DNA of 44,246 bases from an uncultured Sphingobacteriales bacterium (GTDB lineage Bacteria; Bacteroidota; Bacteroidia; Chitinophagales; Chitinophagaceae): the NCBI GenBank assembly GCA_937991535.1, contig CALKHN010000033.1:1-44246 (forward strand). Direction: 5' to 3'. Of the stretch, positions 7,372 through 14,554 are shown one piece after another (the stretch's first letter is position 1; each line of letters begins with the position of its first letter). The position numbers and the translations under genes are program-made. Below the pieces are notes generated by a model, which had not been told where the DNA came from, did not search any database, and saw nothing but the letters and a program-made list of their open reading frames with translations.

Positions 7372-7803
7372 GTAAGAGCATGTAAAAATGGAGGGCAAAT
7401 ATAAGTGCTCGTTCGGTATACCCGCTTGTATAAATTCGACATCGTATGCAGGCAACGGGCTGTACCGCACTTCAATTACATCAACGGTAATTATTGATTG
7501 TAAAAGGCGCCGCTACAAGCTTCTTTTCTGCCACCATTTACTTCCGCCGAGGTTCGTGTCCTTACGAAACACCTGTTTAAAATAAAGTATCTGGACTTGT
7601 TATCTGGTTTCGGTGCTTTGTATTTTCTTCGGATTTCGAGCTTCTGCCTTCGGGCTTCAAATCGCATTTTGAAGCCCCTTCGGATTTCGAAATTCTTAAT
7701 TCGGATTTTATACCTGAACATTCCCTGCCATATCATATTTTAAACATTTCTGCGTTTTATAGTTTTATAAATCTTAGCTGTGCTGCTTTTTAAATTCCGG
7801 ATC
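7372..7803. other. Divergent intergenic region between AraC regulator and esterase
   Basis: 430 bases containing the extended dispersed repeat at 7614-7710. The remainder shows no RNA gene or protein gene. It should hold the promoters of both flanking genes, but I could not pick out a convincing TAnnTTTG element. Confidence 0.45.
7614..7710. repeat. Dispersed TGCTTTGTAT... repeat, extended copy 3
   Basis: The element begins TGCTTTGTATTTTCTTCGG. TTCGGATTTCGA-like segments then recur (7628-7640, 7679-7692) and it ends AATTCGGATTTTA. It is related to the copies at 3910 and 4540 but roughly doubled by internal repetition. Confidence 0.55.
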
Positions 7804-8742
7804 ATGACAAAATACACAATCGCTTATGGTGGTTTACTATGCTTCACTGTTTTTTTAAGTTTAGGCTGCGCGAAGAACAACGATCCCGAAACGGTGAAGG
7901 AATACCGCTTTAACGATACCATTATGGTAGATGGGAGGATAAGAACCTACACACTCAATCTTCCTCCCGTTTATTATGATTCCTCTGGTTTTGCGCTGGT
8001 TATTGCCATGCATGGCGGAGGAGGCGATGCCGCACAGTTTGAATCTTCATCTAAGCTTACCGAAAAGGCCAACGCCTCGCATTTTATTGTGGTATATCCC
8101 GAAGGCGTACAAAGTACGGGTCTATTGAAGGCCAGAACATGGAATGCCGGCAGTTGCTGTGATTATGCCGTTGAAAACAATATTGATGATGCGGCCTTCA
8201 TCAGCCGCCTTGCCGATAAATTAATTTCGCAATATAAGATCAACCCCAAAAAGCTGTATGCTACCGGGCACTCCAATGGAGGCATGATGGCTTACCGGCT
8301 CGCCTGTACGCTATCCGGTAAAATTGCTGCCATTGCTGTAAATGCCTGCTCTATGATGGTTACACAATCCTGCACCCCCCTGCGCCCGGTTCCTGTTTTA
8401 CACATGCACGCAGCACCCGATACCCATGTGCCTTACCAGGGCGGTAAAGGAACGGGGTTTAGCAATGCTTATTTTCCGCCGGTTGACTCTGTGCTCAATG
8501 TATGGTCGGCAGTAAATGGTTGCGCAACAACTCCGGAAGTAGTGGTAGCTGAGAATAAATATACATTTACGCAGTGGACGGATTGTGATAACAATGTAAC
8601 CGTTCAATATTATTTAACCCAGGATGGCGGACATGCCTGGCCGGGCGGACTGCCGGGCCGCACGGGCAGCGACGAACCATCAACGGCTATCAATGCCAAC
8701 GATCTGCTGTGGAATTTCTTTCAGCAGTACCAGTTGCCTTAG
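7804..8742 (+). CDS. Secreted PHB-depolymerase/feruloyl-esterase-like lipoprotein
   Basis: 312 residues from the ATG at 7804; a GTG at 7780 is possible but would spoil the signal peptide. The lipobox SLGC puts the lipidated Cys near residue 22. The alpha/beta-hydrolase core belongs to the LpqC/poly(3-hydroxybutyrate) depolymerase group (COG3509): oxyanion segment IAMHGGGGDA (68-77), nucleophile elbow GHSNGG with Ser157, and a C-terminal GGHAWPGG carrying the catalytic His. Other family members split feruloyl, acetyl or polyester bonds. Its lipid anchor and neighbours suggest plant-polymer de-esterification, but the substrate cannot be read from sequence. It lies divergent to the AraC regulator. 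Confidence 0.87.
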   Translation: MTKYTIAYGGLLCFTVFLSLGCAKNNDPETVKEYRFNDTIMVDGRIRTYTLNLPPVYYDSSGFALVIAMHGGGGDAAQFESSSKLTEKANASHFIVVYPEGVQSTGLLKARTWNAGSCCDYAVENNIDDAAFISRLADKLISQYKINPKKLYATGHSNGGMMAYRLACTLSGKIAAIAVNACSMMVTQSCTPLRPVPVLHMHAAPDTHVPYQGGKGTGFSNAYFPPVDSVLNVWSAVNGCATTPEVVVAENKYTFTQWTDCDNNVTVQYYLTQDGGHAWPGGLPGRTGSDEPSTAINANDLLWNFFQQYQLP

Positions 8743-8768
8743 TTTTTTGGAGTAGATAGTCGTGTTTA

Positions 8769-9599
8769 TTACTCATTCCCCTCTTTCATTATCTTTACCA
8801 GCATAGCGGCAATAATGGCAAAGCCTTTATCCGACGGATGAAGTCCATCATAGGTCATGTTTATGGCGTTGACCGGATAGGGATATTCATCGGTTGAGGG
8901 ATTAAAAGGAATATCAATATACGCAGGATAGCGATAATTTTTATAGGCCCCTGTTTGAGGATCTTTCAAACGCTTATATTTCACCATATTTTTCAATGTA
9001 ATGCCACTTTTGCTGTACAAATCCACTACCGGCATTTTTTCGTATTTGCCAATTGCAATAATGGCTTCTGCAAACTGCGATAATTGCTGGCCATTTTTTT
9101 CTTTATAGGAACCATAAGCATTGTTGGTCATGTTGCCGATGTAAACGAAATCGCCACGCTGCAGGGGTGTAATAAGGATGATCTTCGCATTGCTGTTTAA
9201 ACTGCGGAGTTTGTTGATGATGATGCGAAAAGAACCATACACGGTGTTATTGCCCGTATTGTTTTGATAATCGGTTATGGTACCGATGCGCCTCCCCTGC
9301 CACCAGTCGTTGGTGCCCAGAAAAATAGAGTACACATCGGCTTTAACGATGCCCAGTTTTTCAATTTCGGCAGCAATGCCACCGGAGGTCCAGCCATTAT
9401 GCCCCTGGTTAACATATTGGATATGCGGCAGCTTTTCCACCACTCTTGTCATGTATCCTTTACTGATGCGATTGCCCGTTTCATCGGCATGTTCATTCAA
9501 ATAGGTAATGGAATCGCCAATGGCAACCCAGGTAATTTTCTTTTGGGTAAAAGAAGTAATGCAGCAAATAACAATAACAGCGAATAGCAGTTTTTTCAT
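8769..9599 (-). CDS. Secreted SGNH/GDSL-family hydrolase
   Basis: 276 residues from the ATG at 9599 (MKKLLFAVIVICCITSFTQ is a signal peptide); an upstream in-frame start at 9626 is unlikely. All SGNH blocks are visible: AIGDSIT (block I, Ser nucleophile), NQGHNGWTSGG (block II Gly), FLGTNDWW (block III Asn), and DGLHPSDKG (block V, Asp and His). Such enzymes are esterases or acetyl-esterases, often on polysaccharides. It is convergent with the esterase gene, with a 26-base gap and no obvious terminator. Confidence 0.88.
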   Translation of the reverse strand: MKKLLFAVIVICCITSFTQKKITWVAIGDSITYLNEHADETGNRISKGYMTRVVEKLPHIQYVNQGHNGWTSGGIAAEIEKLGIVKADVYSIFLGTNDWWQGRRIGTITDYQNNTGNNTVYGSFRIIINKLRSLNSNAKIILITPLQRGDFVYIGNMTNNAYGSYKEKNGQQLSQFAEAIIAIGKYEKMPVVDLYSKSGITLKNMVKYKRLKDPQTGAYKNYRYPAYIDIPFNPSTDEYPYPVNAINMTYDGLHPSDKGFAIIAAMLVKIMKEGNE

Positions 9600-9702
9600 A
9601 TTGCGTTTGTTAAAAAACAATTGCAATATACAGGAGCTTCCACGATTATGGGCCGATTAATTTGCGAAGATGAATAGGGCACCAGAACGAATGGCCAAAC
9701 GG

Positions 9703-9994
9703 TTACACTGATGCTGTAGCTTTATTAATGGTTTTGAAAACAAGCTTACAAAGCGATTCGCAAACTTCTGCCTGCCGTTGCTGTAATTTTTGAATGTAAG
9801 TTGCTACTTCCTGGTTGATGTGTATTGCTTGTATGCATTTGATTAACGGGCCGTGTTTTGCAAGCGGTGATGATGTACACCGGGGCTAGACCGGGACAAA
9901 TGCCTGTTGCCGGAAAATGATGGGCTGCACCCGAAGCTATCGCGATCATTGCCACGATACCTGCCATTGCGGAAAGGATCAATCGTTTCATCAT
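9703..9994 (-). pseudogene. Possible frameshifted small secreted-protein gene
   Basis: The minus strand from 9994 encodes a convincing signal peptide (MKRLILSAMAGIVAMIAIAS) in one frame, which runs to 9746 but turns into an unconvincing tail. A second frame, open from 9885 down to the stop at 9703-9705, reads as a good helical domain (LAKHGPLIKCIQAIHINQEV, then ATYIQKLQQRQAEVCESLCK). The second frame has no start codon. One frameshift between about 9845 and 9885 would join them into about 95 residues. A standard caller would report only the 82-codon frame 9746-9994. No family is recognised. Confidence 0.35.
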
Positions 9995-10107
9995 TCTTTA
10001 TTTAGATGTATCGCTGTTTTACCCAACAAAATTAATTGTGGGTATACATTGTAACCGGGGGCAAATTTGTCAATTACAGGGTTAAATGCGACAAAATGAT
10101 ACTACCC

Positions 10108-10332
10108 CTACAATCCCCACTTATTGGGAACAGGATAAATAACAGAGCGGTCAAAAGCGCAACAAACAGATTGATCTGTTTGGGAAAATTTTACACAGGC
10201 CAGCTTATCCTTTTCAGAAAGCGTAGCGAATATTCTTTTCTTCGTTCTGAAAGCGGCTTTTTCAAAATGAGGTTGCTCATTCGTTTCAGGAAACGACAAA
10301 GCCAGTTGCCGGAATGTTTGTATGGAGATCAT
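10108..10332 (-). CDS. Truncated MmcQ/YjbR-family protein
   Basis: 74 residues matching the N-terminal two thirds of the MmcQ/YjbR family: FRQLALSFPETNEQPHFEK, FRTKKRIFATL, then PVPNKWG. The family normally continues with a GWT-type strand and a final helix to about 115-120 residues, but here a TAG follows WGL. The downstream minus-strand sequence shows no convincing continuation in any frame, so the C-terminus is lost. The fold (CyaY-like) has been linked to DNA binding in one member, but the role is not established. Probably a decayed gene. Confidence 0.6.
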   Translation of the reverse strand: MISIQTFRQLALSFPETNEQPHFEKAAFRTKKRIFATLSEKDKLACVKFSQTDQSVCCAFDRSVIYPVPNKWGL

Positions 10333-10732
10333 GTATTTGCTGTTGTATACTTTTTACAAAGTTAATGAAGTACAAAGCCTCCAGGTTGGGAAAAACCGAC
10401 ATTCCGGTTATCAACAATGCATTAAGTTTGGAACACACAATTCATCCGCAATTATTGAGTATAACCCATCCTTGATTTTATCTATACATTACAACGGGGA
10501 TGGCAATGTTACGGAAGGAATTCTGAACGCAGGAGATTTGATTCCTTTTGCTGCAACCGGCATCCGCAACTTTTATGCAGTGAGAAAACATCCTGTTTAT
10601 TGAAATACGATATGCCAATTTATAAAAAAACACTTTGATAAAAGCTGTTGCATTTTAATTTTATAAAATTTCCACTTTGAATTCTTTTTATAGATCCTAA
10701 ACTATATACTTGCAACGTCATTGCATTTTTTA
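10333..10732. other. Gene-poor stretch with one doubtful ORF
   Basis: An open frame at 10322-10603 (+) gives 93 residues; its second half (GDGNVTEGILNAGDLIPFAA) looks protein-like, but there is no recognisable family and the N-terminus overlaps the YjbR gene. It may be a remnant. Just upstream of the next gene are a TTTG (10676-10679) and TATACTTG (10705-10712), resembling a Bacteroidota promoter, though the 25-base spacing is longer than usual. Confidence 0.3.
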
Positions 10733-11074
10733 ATGGGGCACATCATACAATATCCTCAATGGATTGCAGCGGTTTTACTGACTGTATATGCCTTTATTGC
10801 TGCACCCGTTCAATTATGGCATCATCATCCGGCTGAGGAAAATACCCGCACGGAACAAAGTTCCGGTAAGCAGCCTGTTATCACAAAAGCGAACATATCG
10901 GGTGAGGATTGCCCGGTCTGTTCCCATAGATATGCTGCTTACACAGACTATTATTATACTATAGCTATTGCTCCGCCTACCGTTTATATCAGCACACAAC
11001 CGGATGGCAGCACATCTCTCTGGCAGGTTTTTGTTTTACATTGTTCCAATAAGGGACCTCCCCACAGCGCTTAA
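10733..11074 (+). CDS. Small His/Cys-containing membrane-associated protein (DUF2946-like)
   Basis: 113 residues from the ATG at 10733; a TTG 12 bases upstream is less likely. An N-terminal hydrophobic segment (WIAAVLLTVYAFIAAPVQL) is followed by WHHHP, then CPVCSH in the middle and a short ending NKGPPHSA. This pattern of a His cluster near the membrane, a CxxC and a terminal (R/K)GPP resembles DUF2946-like small proteins found beside metal-related TonB receptors. The His and Cys clusters suggest metal or haem binding, but this is inference. It is the first gene of the same-strand receptor/channel/chelatase locus. Confidence 0.6.
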   Translation: MGHIIQYPQWIAAVLLTVYAFIAAPVQLWHHHPAEENTRTEQSSGKQPVITKANISGEDCPVCSHRYAAYTDYYYTIAIAPPTVYISTQPDGSTSLWQVFVLHCSNKGPPHSA

Positions 11075-11126
11075 CTGTCTTTTTTGCCGGTGGTTGCCGT
11101 TGGTATTATAATACCGGGGCAGCTAT

Positions 11127-11282
11127 ATGCACCCAGGTTATTCCGCGTCTACAAAAAAAGCATGCGAAAAAGGTATCGGAGAACAGGGACTGCAGGAGCA
11201 GGCGATTGCTACGGCTGATATAGCTAACAGTGAACCGCTGCAACTGTACCTGGAAACAATAAAAAAAGCACTTAAAAATTAA
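11127..11282 (+). CDS. Very small ORF just upstream of the TonB receptor
   Basis: 51 codons from the ATG at 11127 (GGGG lies 8-10 bases upstream) to the TAA at 11280-11282, six bases before the receptor's ATG. The product starts MHPGYSASTKKACEKGIGEQ and ends QLYLETIKKALKN. It reads as a real helical C-terminal tail with no signal peptide. It could be a small protein, the tail of a decayed gene, or a translational leader for the receptor. No homolog is recognised. Confidence 0.35.
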   Translation: MHPGYSASTKKACEKGIGEQGLQEQAIATADIANSEPLQLYLETIKKALKN

Positions 11283-11288
11283 TCATTA

Positions 11289-13535
11289 ATGAGAGCAATC
11301 GGATTTATCCTTGCCACGGTATTGACTTCAGTCGCCGTGTATGGACAAACAAATACACCAGCGCAGGATTCTGTAATCAAGGTAACTGTTTTACAGGACG
11401 TGATTGTTACGACCAGCCGTTTGAAATTAAGGAAGAAACAGGTACCTCAAAAGTTGGAGATAATAACCGGCAAAGACATCGCAATGAGTTCCGGTTTAGA
11501 TGTTGGCGATATTATAAAAAAAATGAGCGCCTTAGATGTAATACAAAGACCAGGGGTAGCAACTTATGCCACAATCAGGGGGTTTCGTCCACCGGTAGAA
11601 CCCGGCAGAATAAATCCCGAAGTTTCTGTTTTACTAAATGGCAGGCAGTCAGGAACTCAAAACCTTGCATTGTTTGATCCTAACAGCATTGAGCGCATTG
11701 AAGTTCTAAAAGGTGCTGCAGGCGCTGTTTATGGAAGCAGTACCATGGGAGGAGTCATCAATATTATTACAAAACAAACCAAAGGAAAAGTAACCGGAAA
11801 TGTATTTGGAGGATATGGTTCTTTTGAAACTTCAGAAATGGGCTATGCTGTTGGCGGGAATATTTTACCAAAGCTTGACTTTGATTTTTCCGGGACATTT
11901 TTTGACAGAAATGAGGGTTTCCGAACCGGGAAGGATAATTTATTCAGAAAAATATTGGGCAGTGAGCAGGCTGCATTATTTCCGGTTTCGGGAATGGTTA
12001 AAGAATATGATACCGCTTTTGATGGAAGAAAAAGAAACGGTACAAAAATGGGGTATCGTACCAACAGCCTTCGTATTGGATACCAGATCAGTGATAACTG
12101 GCGGGTGGATGTAAGCGGTCATTCATTTTCCGGCCGCGGTATCGAAAGCTCCGGCGACCTGAGATTAATAGATGCGGCGCAGGGTCATGCCGATCGCTTT
12201 TTTAATAATGGCGATGTAAGCATTGCAGGGCATCTTAAAAAACATAGCCTTTCATTAAAGGCGTTTTTAACCCACGAAGAAAACAGCACTTTTAATCATT
12301 ATAATGGTTCCACTTTTAATTTACTTACACTAACACCGTCTCCAACTTACCAGGTATCGGAAGGTATTGTGAAATGGAAAGGCTTTCAATTGCAGGATGC
12401 TGTTAAAGTGAATGAACAAATAACAATCCTTACCGGTATAGATTATAGTGAAGCTACCTCGAAGGCAAAGGCATGGAACCAGTCCAATGCAACTGCCGGT
12501 TTTGAGGTAACGGCCCGTTCGCCGTATTCCCCTTATTCTTTTGTAAAAACCTTTGCACCGTTTGCGCAGGCGCATATAACAGCATTAAAGGACAAACTCA
12601 TTATCAATCCGGGTATCCGTTATGATTTTATTCGTTTTGGAATTCTTGAAACGCCTTTGTTTTTAAACCTGACTCCTAAAAAAGCGAATAATACCTTTTT
12701 AAGTCCCAGCCTTGCCCTGCAGTACAATATAAATATTGATTGGGCGGTACATTCTAATATTGGCCGGGCTTTTCGTTTCGCACAGGCATTTGAAGTGGCG
12801 GGATACATTGAAACCTATTTTCCCGGAAATACAGTACGCATCAGCACAGGCAATCCAAGCCTGAAAAATGAAGAAAGCCTAACCGGCGATGTCGGAATAA
12901 AATACAGCAGCAATAGACATGGATTGAGTTTAGACGCCACCTACTTTAATACCAGGGTAACCAACCGTATCCGCCAGGTACCGGTACCGGATAAAGTTGG
13001 ACAAATCCATAGCAACGAAATGGTCATAGATCAGTATCTGACCTATGATAATGCCGATGAAGCGAAAATACAGGGGTTGGAACTGGAGGGTAGTTATGAT
13101 TTCGGCTCATTGAGCAATAATAAACATGGTTTAAGGGTATTTGTTAATATGACGCATTTGATAAAAGCGGAAGATTATACAAATGGCAAAGGACTGATAC
13201 CCGATGCCACTGTAAGAATTAGAAATGTAGCACCGCTAAATATGGGCTATGGCATAGAATATGATAACCGCCGGTGCATTGCAGTAAGACTGAGTGGCAG
13301 GTATATAAGCAAGCGTTACGCTCAGGATTTCGGAAATCTTACGCCTGTTTTAAGAGGGGCGTACATGGAGTATCCGAAATATATGGTATTAGATTTAACG
13401 ACCAGTTATACGATTGCGGGGCAACATGTATTATCCTTAAGGATCAGCAATCTTACGGATGAGAATTACTACGAAACCCGCGGTTTTAATCTGCCCGGAC
13501 GCTTCACCGGTCTCCGATACACGTACCAGTTTTAA
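11289..13535 (+). CDS. TonB-dependent outer-membrane receptor (HmuR-like by context)
   Basis: 748 residues. Signal peptide MRAIGFILATVLTSVAVYGQ; plug domain about residues 35-160 (VIVTTSRLKLRKKQVPQKLE, IRGFRPP, IERIEVLKGAAGAVYGSS, GGVINIITK); then a 22-strand-type barrel ending ISNLTDENYYETRGF ... YTYQF with the terminal Phe needed for assembly. There is no SusC-type carboxypeptidase-like domain, so it is a metallophore, haem or cobalamin-type receptor. In the FRAP/NPNL region it has RAFRFAQAF and GNPSLKNE, but no His between them, unlike classical haem receptors. Followed by channel, DUF2149 and CobN-like genes, it is the uptake gate of that system. Confidence 0.92.
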   Translation: MRAIGFILATVLTSVAVYGQTNTPAQDSVIKVTVLQDVIVTTSRLKLRKKQVPQKLEIITGKDIAMSSGLDVGDIIKKMSALDVIQRPGVATYATIRGFRPPVEPGRINPEVSVLLNGRQSGTQNLALFDPNSIERIEVLKGAAGAVYGSSTMGGVINIITKQTKGKVTGNVFGGYGSFETSEMGYAVGGNILPKLDFDFSGTFFDRNEGFRTGKDNLFRKILGSEQAALFPVSGMVKEYDTAFDGRKRNGTKMGYRTNSLRIGYQISDNWRVDVSGHSFSGRGIESSGDLRLIDAAQGHADRFFNNGDVSIAGHLKKHSLSLKAFLTHEENSTFNHYNGSTFNLLTLTPSPTYQVSEGIVKWKGFQLQDAVKVNEQITILTGIDYSEATSKAKAWNQSNATAGFEVTARSPYSPYSFVKTFAPFAQAHITALKDKLIINPGIRYDFIRFGILETPLFLNLTPKKANNTFLSPSLALQYNINIDWAVHSNIGRAFRFAQAFEVAGYIETYFPGNTVRISTGNPSLKNEESLTGDVGIKYSSNRHGLSLDATYFNTRVTNRIRQVPVPDKVGQIHSNEMVIDQYLTYDNADEAKIQGLELEGSYDFGSLSNNKHGLRVFVNMTHLIKAEDYTNGKGLIPDATVRIRNVAPLNMGYGIEYDNRRCIAVRLSGRYISKRYAQDFGNLTPVLRGAYMEYPKYMVLDLTTSYTIAGQHVLSLRISNLTDENYYETRGFNLPGRFTGLRYTYQF

Positions 13536-13597
13536 TTTTCCTAAAAGTGAACAGCACGAGTTATCCACTTATTTATTCATTTCATAAATAACAAAAA

Positions 13598-14164
13598 ATG
13601 TCATCTGCAACGCTTCAAAATGCTATTACGGTTTTAACCAATCTTTTTATTTACCCGGTAATATTGCTTCTCATTTTAGGTATGGCCTTCGCTCTGTATG
13701 CTATAGGGAACATGCTCGTAGAAAGTTTTCAGAGAAAGGGAAAAACGCGGTCCATCAATAATTTAAAAGAACCCGGTGAATATTTTGGCCGGTATCAGGG
13801 AATACGGGAATGGAAAAGGCAGATGGATATGGATGCCGCCGCTTCTTACTGGCAATTGCACGACAGAACTGAAGTAGTGTTGAAAAAGCGTATCAACAAA
13901 GTCCGTACATGGGTAAAGCTTGGTCCCACACTGGGTTTAATAGGTACGTTAATACCACTTGGCGCTGCATTGAGCTCTTTAGCCAACAACAATTTTAAAC
14001 AACTGGCAGAGAGTGGAACCCACTCTATAGGGGCTACTGTTATGGGATTAGCCATAGGCGCACTATGTATGATTGTAGTCTCGCATTATGAAAGATGGTA
14101 CGCCATTGACCTTGCGGAAGTGCGCCATGCTATTGAGAAGGAAGAAAACAAACAGGCATCATAA
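13598..14164 (+). CDS. MotA/TolQ/ExbB-type proton channel (HmuU-like)
   Basis: 188 residues with three predicted membrane segments: about 11-41, 105-128 and 141-163. The second and third carry the family signature (WVKLGPTLGLIGTLIPLGAA and GTHSIGATVMGLAIGALCMI). The cytoplasmic loop is short compared with ExbB. No ExbD-type partner follows; instead comes a DUF2149 protein, a pairing known from hmu-type and other CobN-linked loci. It probably uses the proton gradient to energise either the receptor or the membrane-bound chelatase (inference). Starts 62 bases after the receptor gene and is followed at 15 bases by DUF2149. Confidence 0.85.
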   Translation: MSSATLQNAITVLTNLFIYPVILLLILGMAFALYAIGNMLVESFQRKGKTRSINNLKEPGEYFGRYQGIREWKRQMDMDAAASYWQLHDRTEVVLKKRINKVRTWVKLGPTLGLIGTLIPLGAALSSLANNNFKQLAESGTHSIGATVMGLAIGALCMIVVSHYERWYAIDLAEVRHAIEKEENKQAS

Positions 14165-14179
14165 CATAAACCCCAATAA

Positions 14180-14554
14180 ATGAATAATCATAAGCATAAC
14201 AGAACAATGGGTTTACTTTCTTCCACTGGAGAGGCCGACGACCCCCTGGCAGCCGTTGCTAATTTGTTTGATTTAGGATTTGTGCTGGCGATCAGTTTTA
14301 TGGTATCACTGATTATGTCCTTAAACGCATTAAGCCTTACTGATCCTGAAGCAAAAGTTACCATTACCACAGAACGCAAAGATGGTTTGCAGATCATGGT
14401 AAAGGAGGGTAATAAAACTACGATAAGACGGATGACGAAAAACATTGGCAGCGGCGATGGCGAACGATTAGGGGTAGCCTACAAATTAGAAGACGGTTCG
14501 GTAATATATGTTCCCGAAGACAATCAACAATCCGATACAAATGAAAAAGAATAA
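14180..14554 (+). CDS. DUF2149 single-span membrane protein (HmuV-like)
   Basis: 124 residues. A short N-terminal stretch carries the DUF2149 hallmark DDPLAAVANLFDLGFV (20-35), leading directly into one membrane helix (about 30-50). A periplasmic domain follows (VTITTERKDGLQIMVKEGNK, GDGERLGVAYKLEDGSVIYV). By position and topology it replaces ExbD as partner of the channel encoded just upstream. Its last 14 bases overlap the start of the CobN-like gene, suggesting translational coupling and a fixed stoichiometry. The biochemical role of DUF2149 is not known to me. Confidence 0.82.
   Translation: MNNHKHNRTMGLLSSTGEADDPLAAVANLFDLGFVLAISFMVSLIMSLNALSLTDPEAKVTITTERKDGLQIMVKEGNKTTIRRMTKNIGSGDGERLGVAYKLEDGSVIYVPEDNQQSDTNEKE

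Noticed and set aside
11075..11282. Cobalamin riboswitch before the TonB receptor
   Set aside because: Looked for because of the CobN-like gene. ACCGGGGCAG and CCGCTGCAACTG echo parts of the consensus, but order and spacing are wrong and no B12 box is present. A covariance-model search would settle it.
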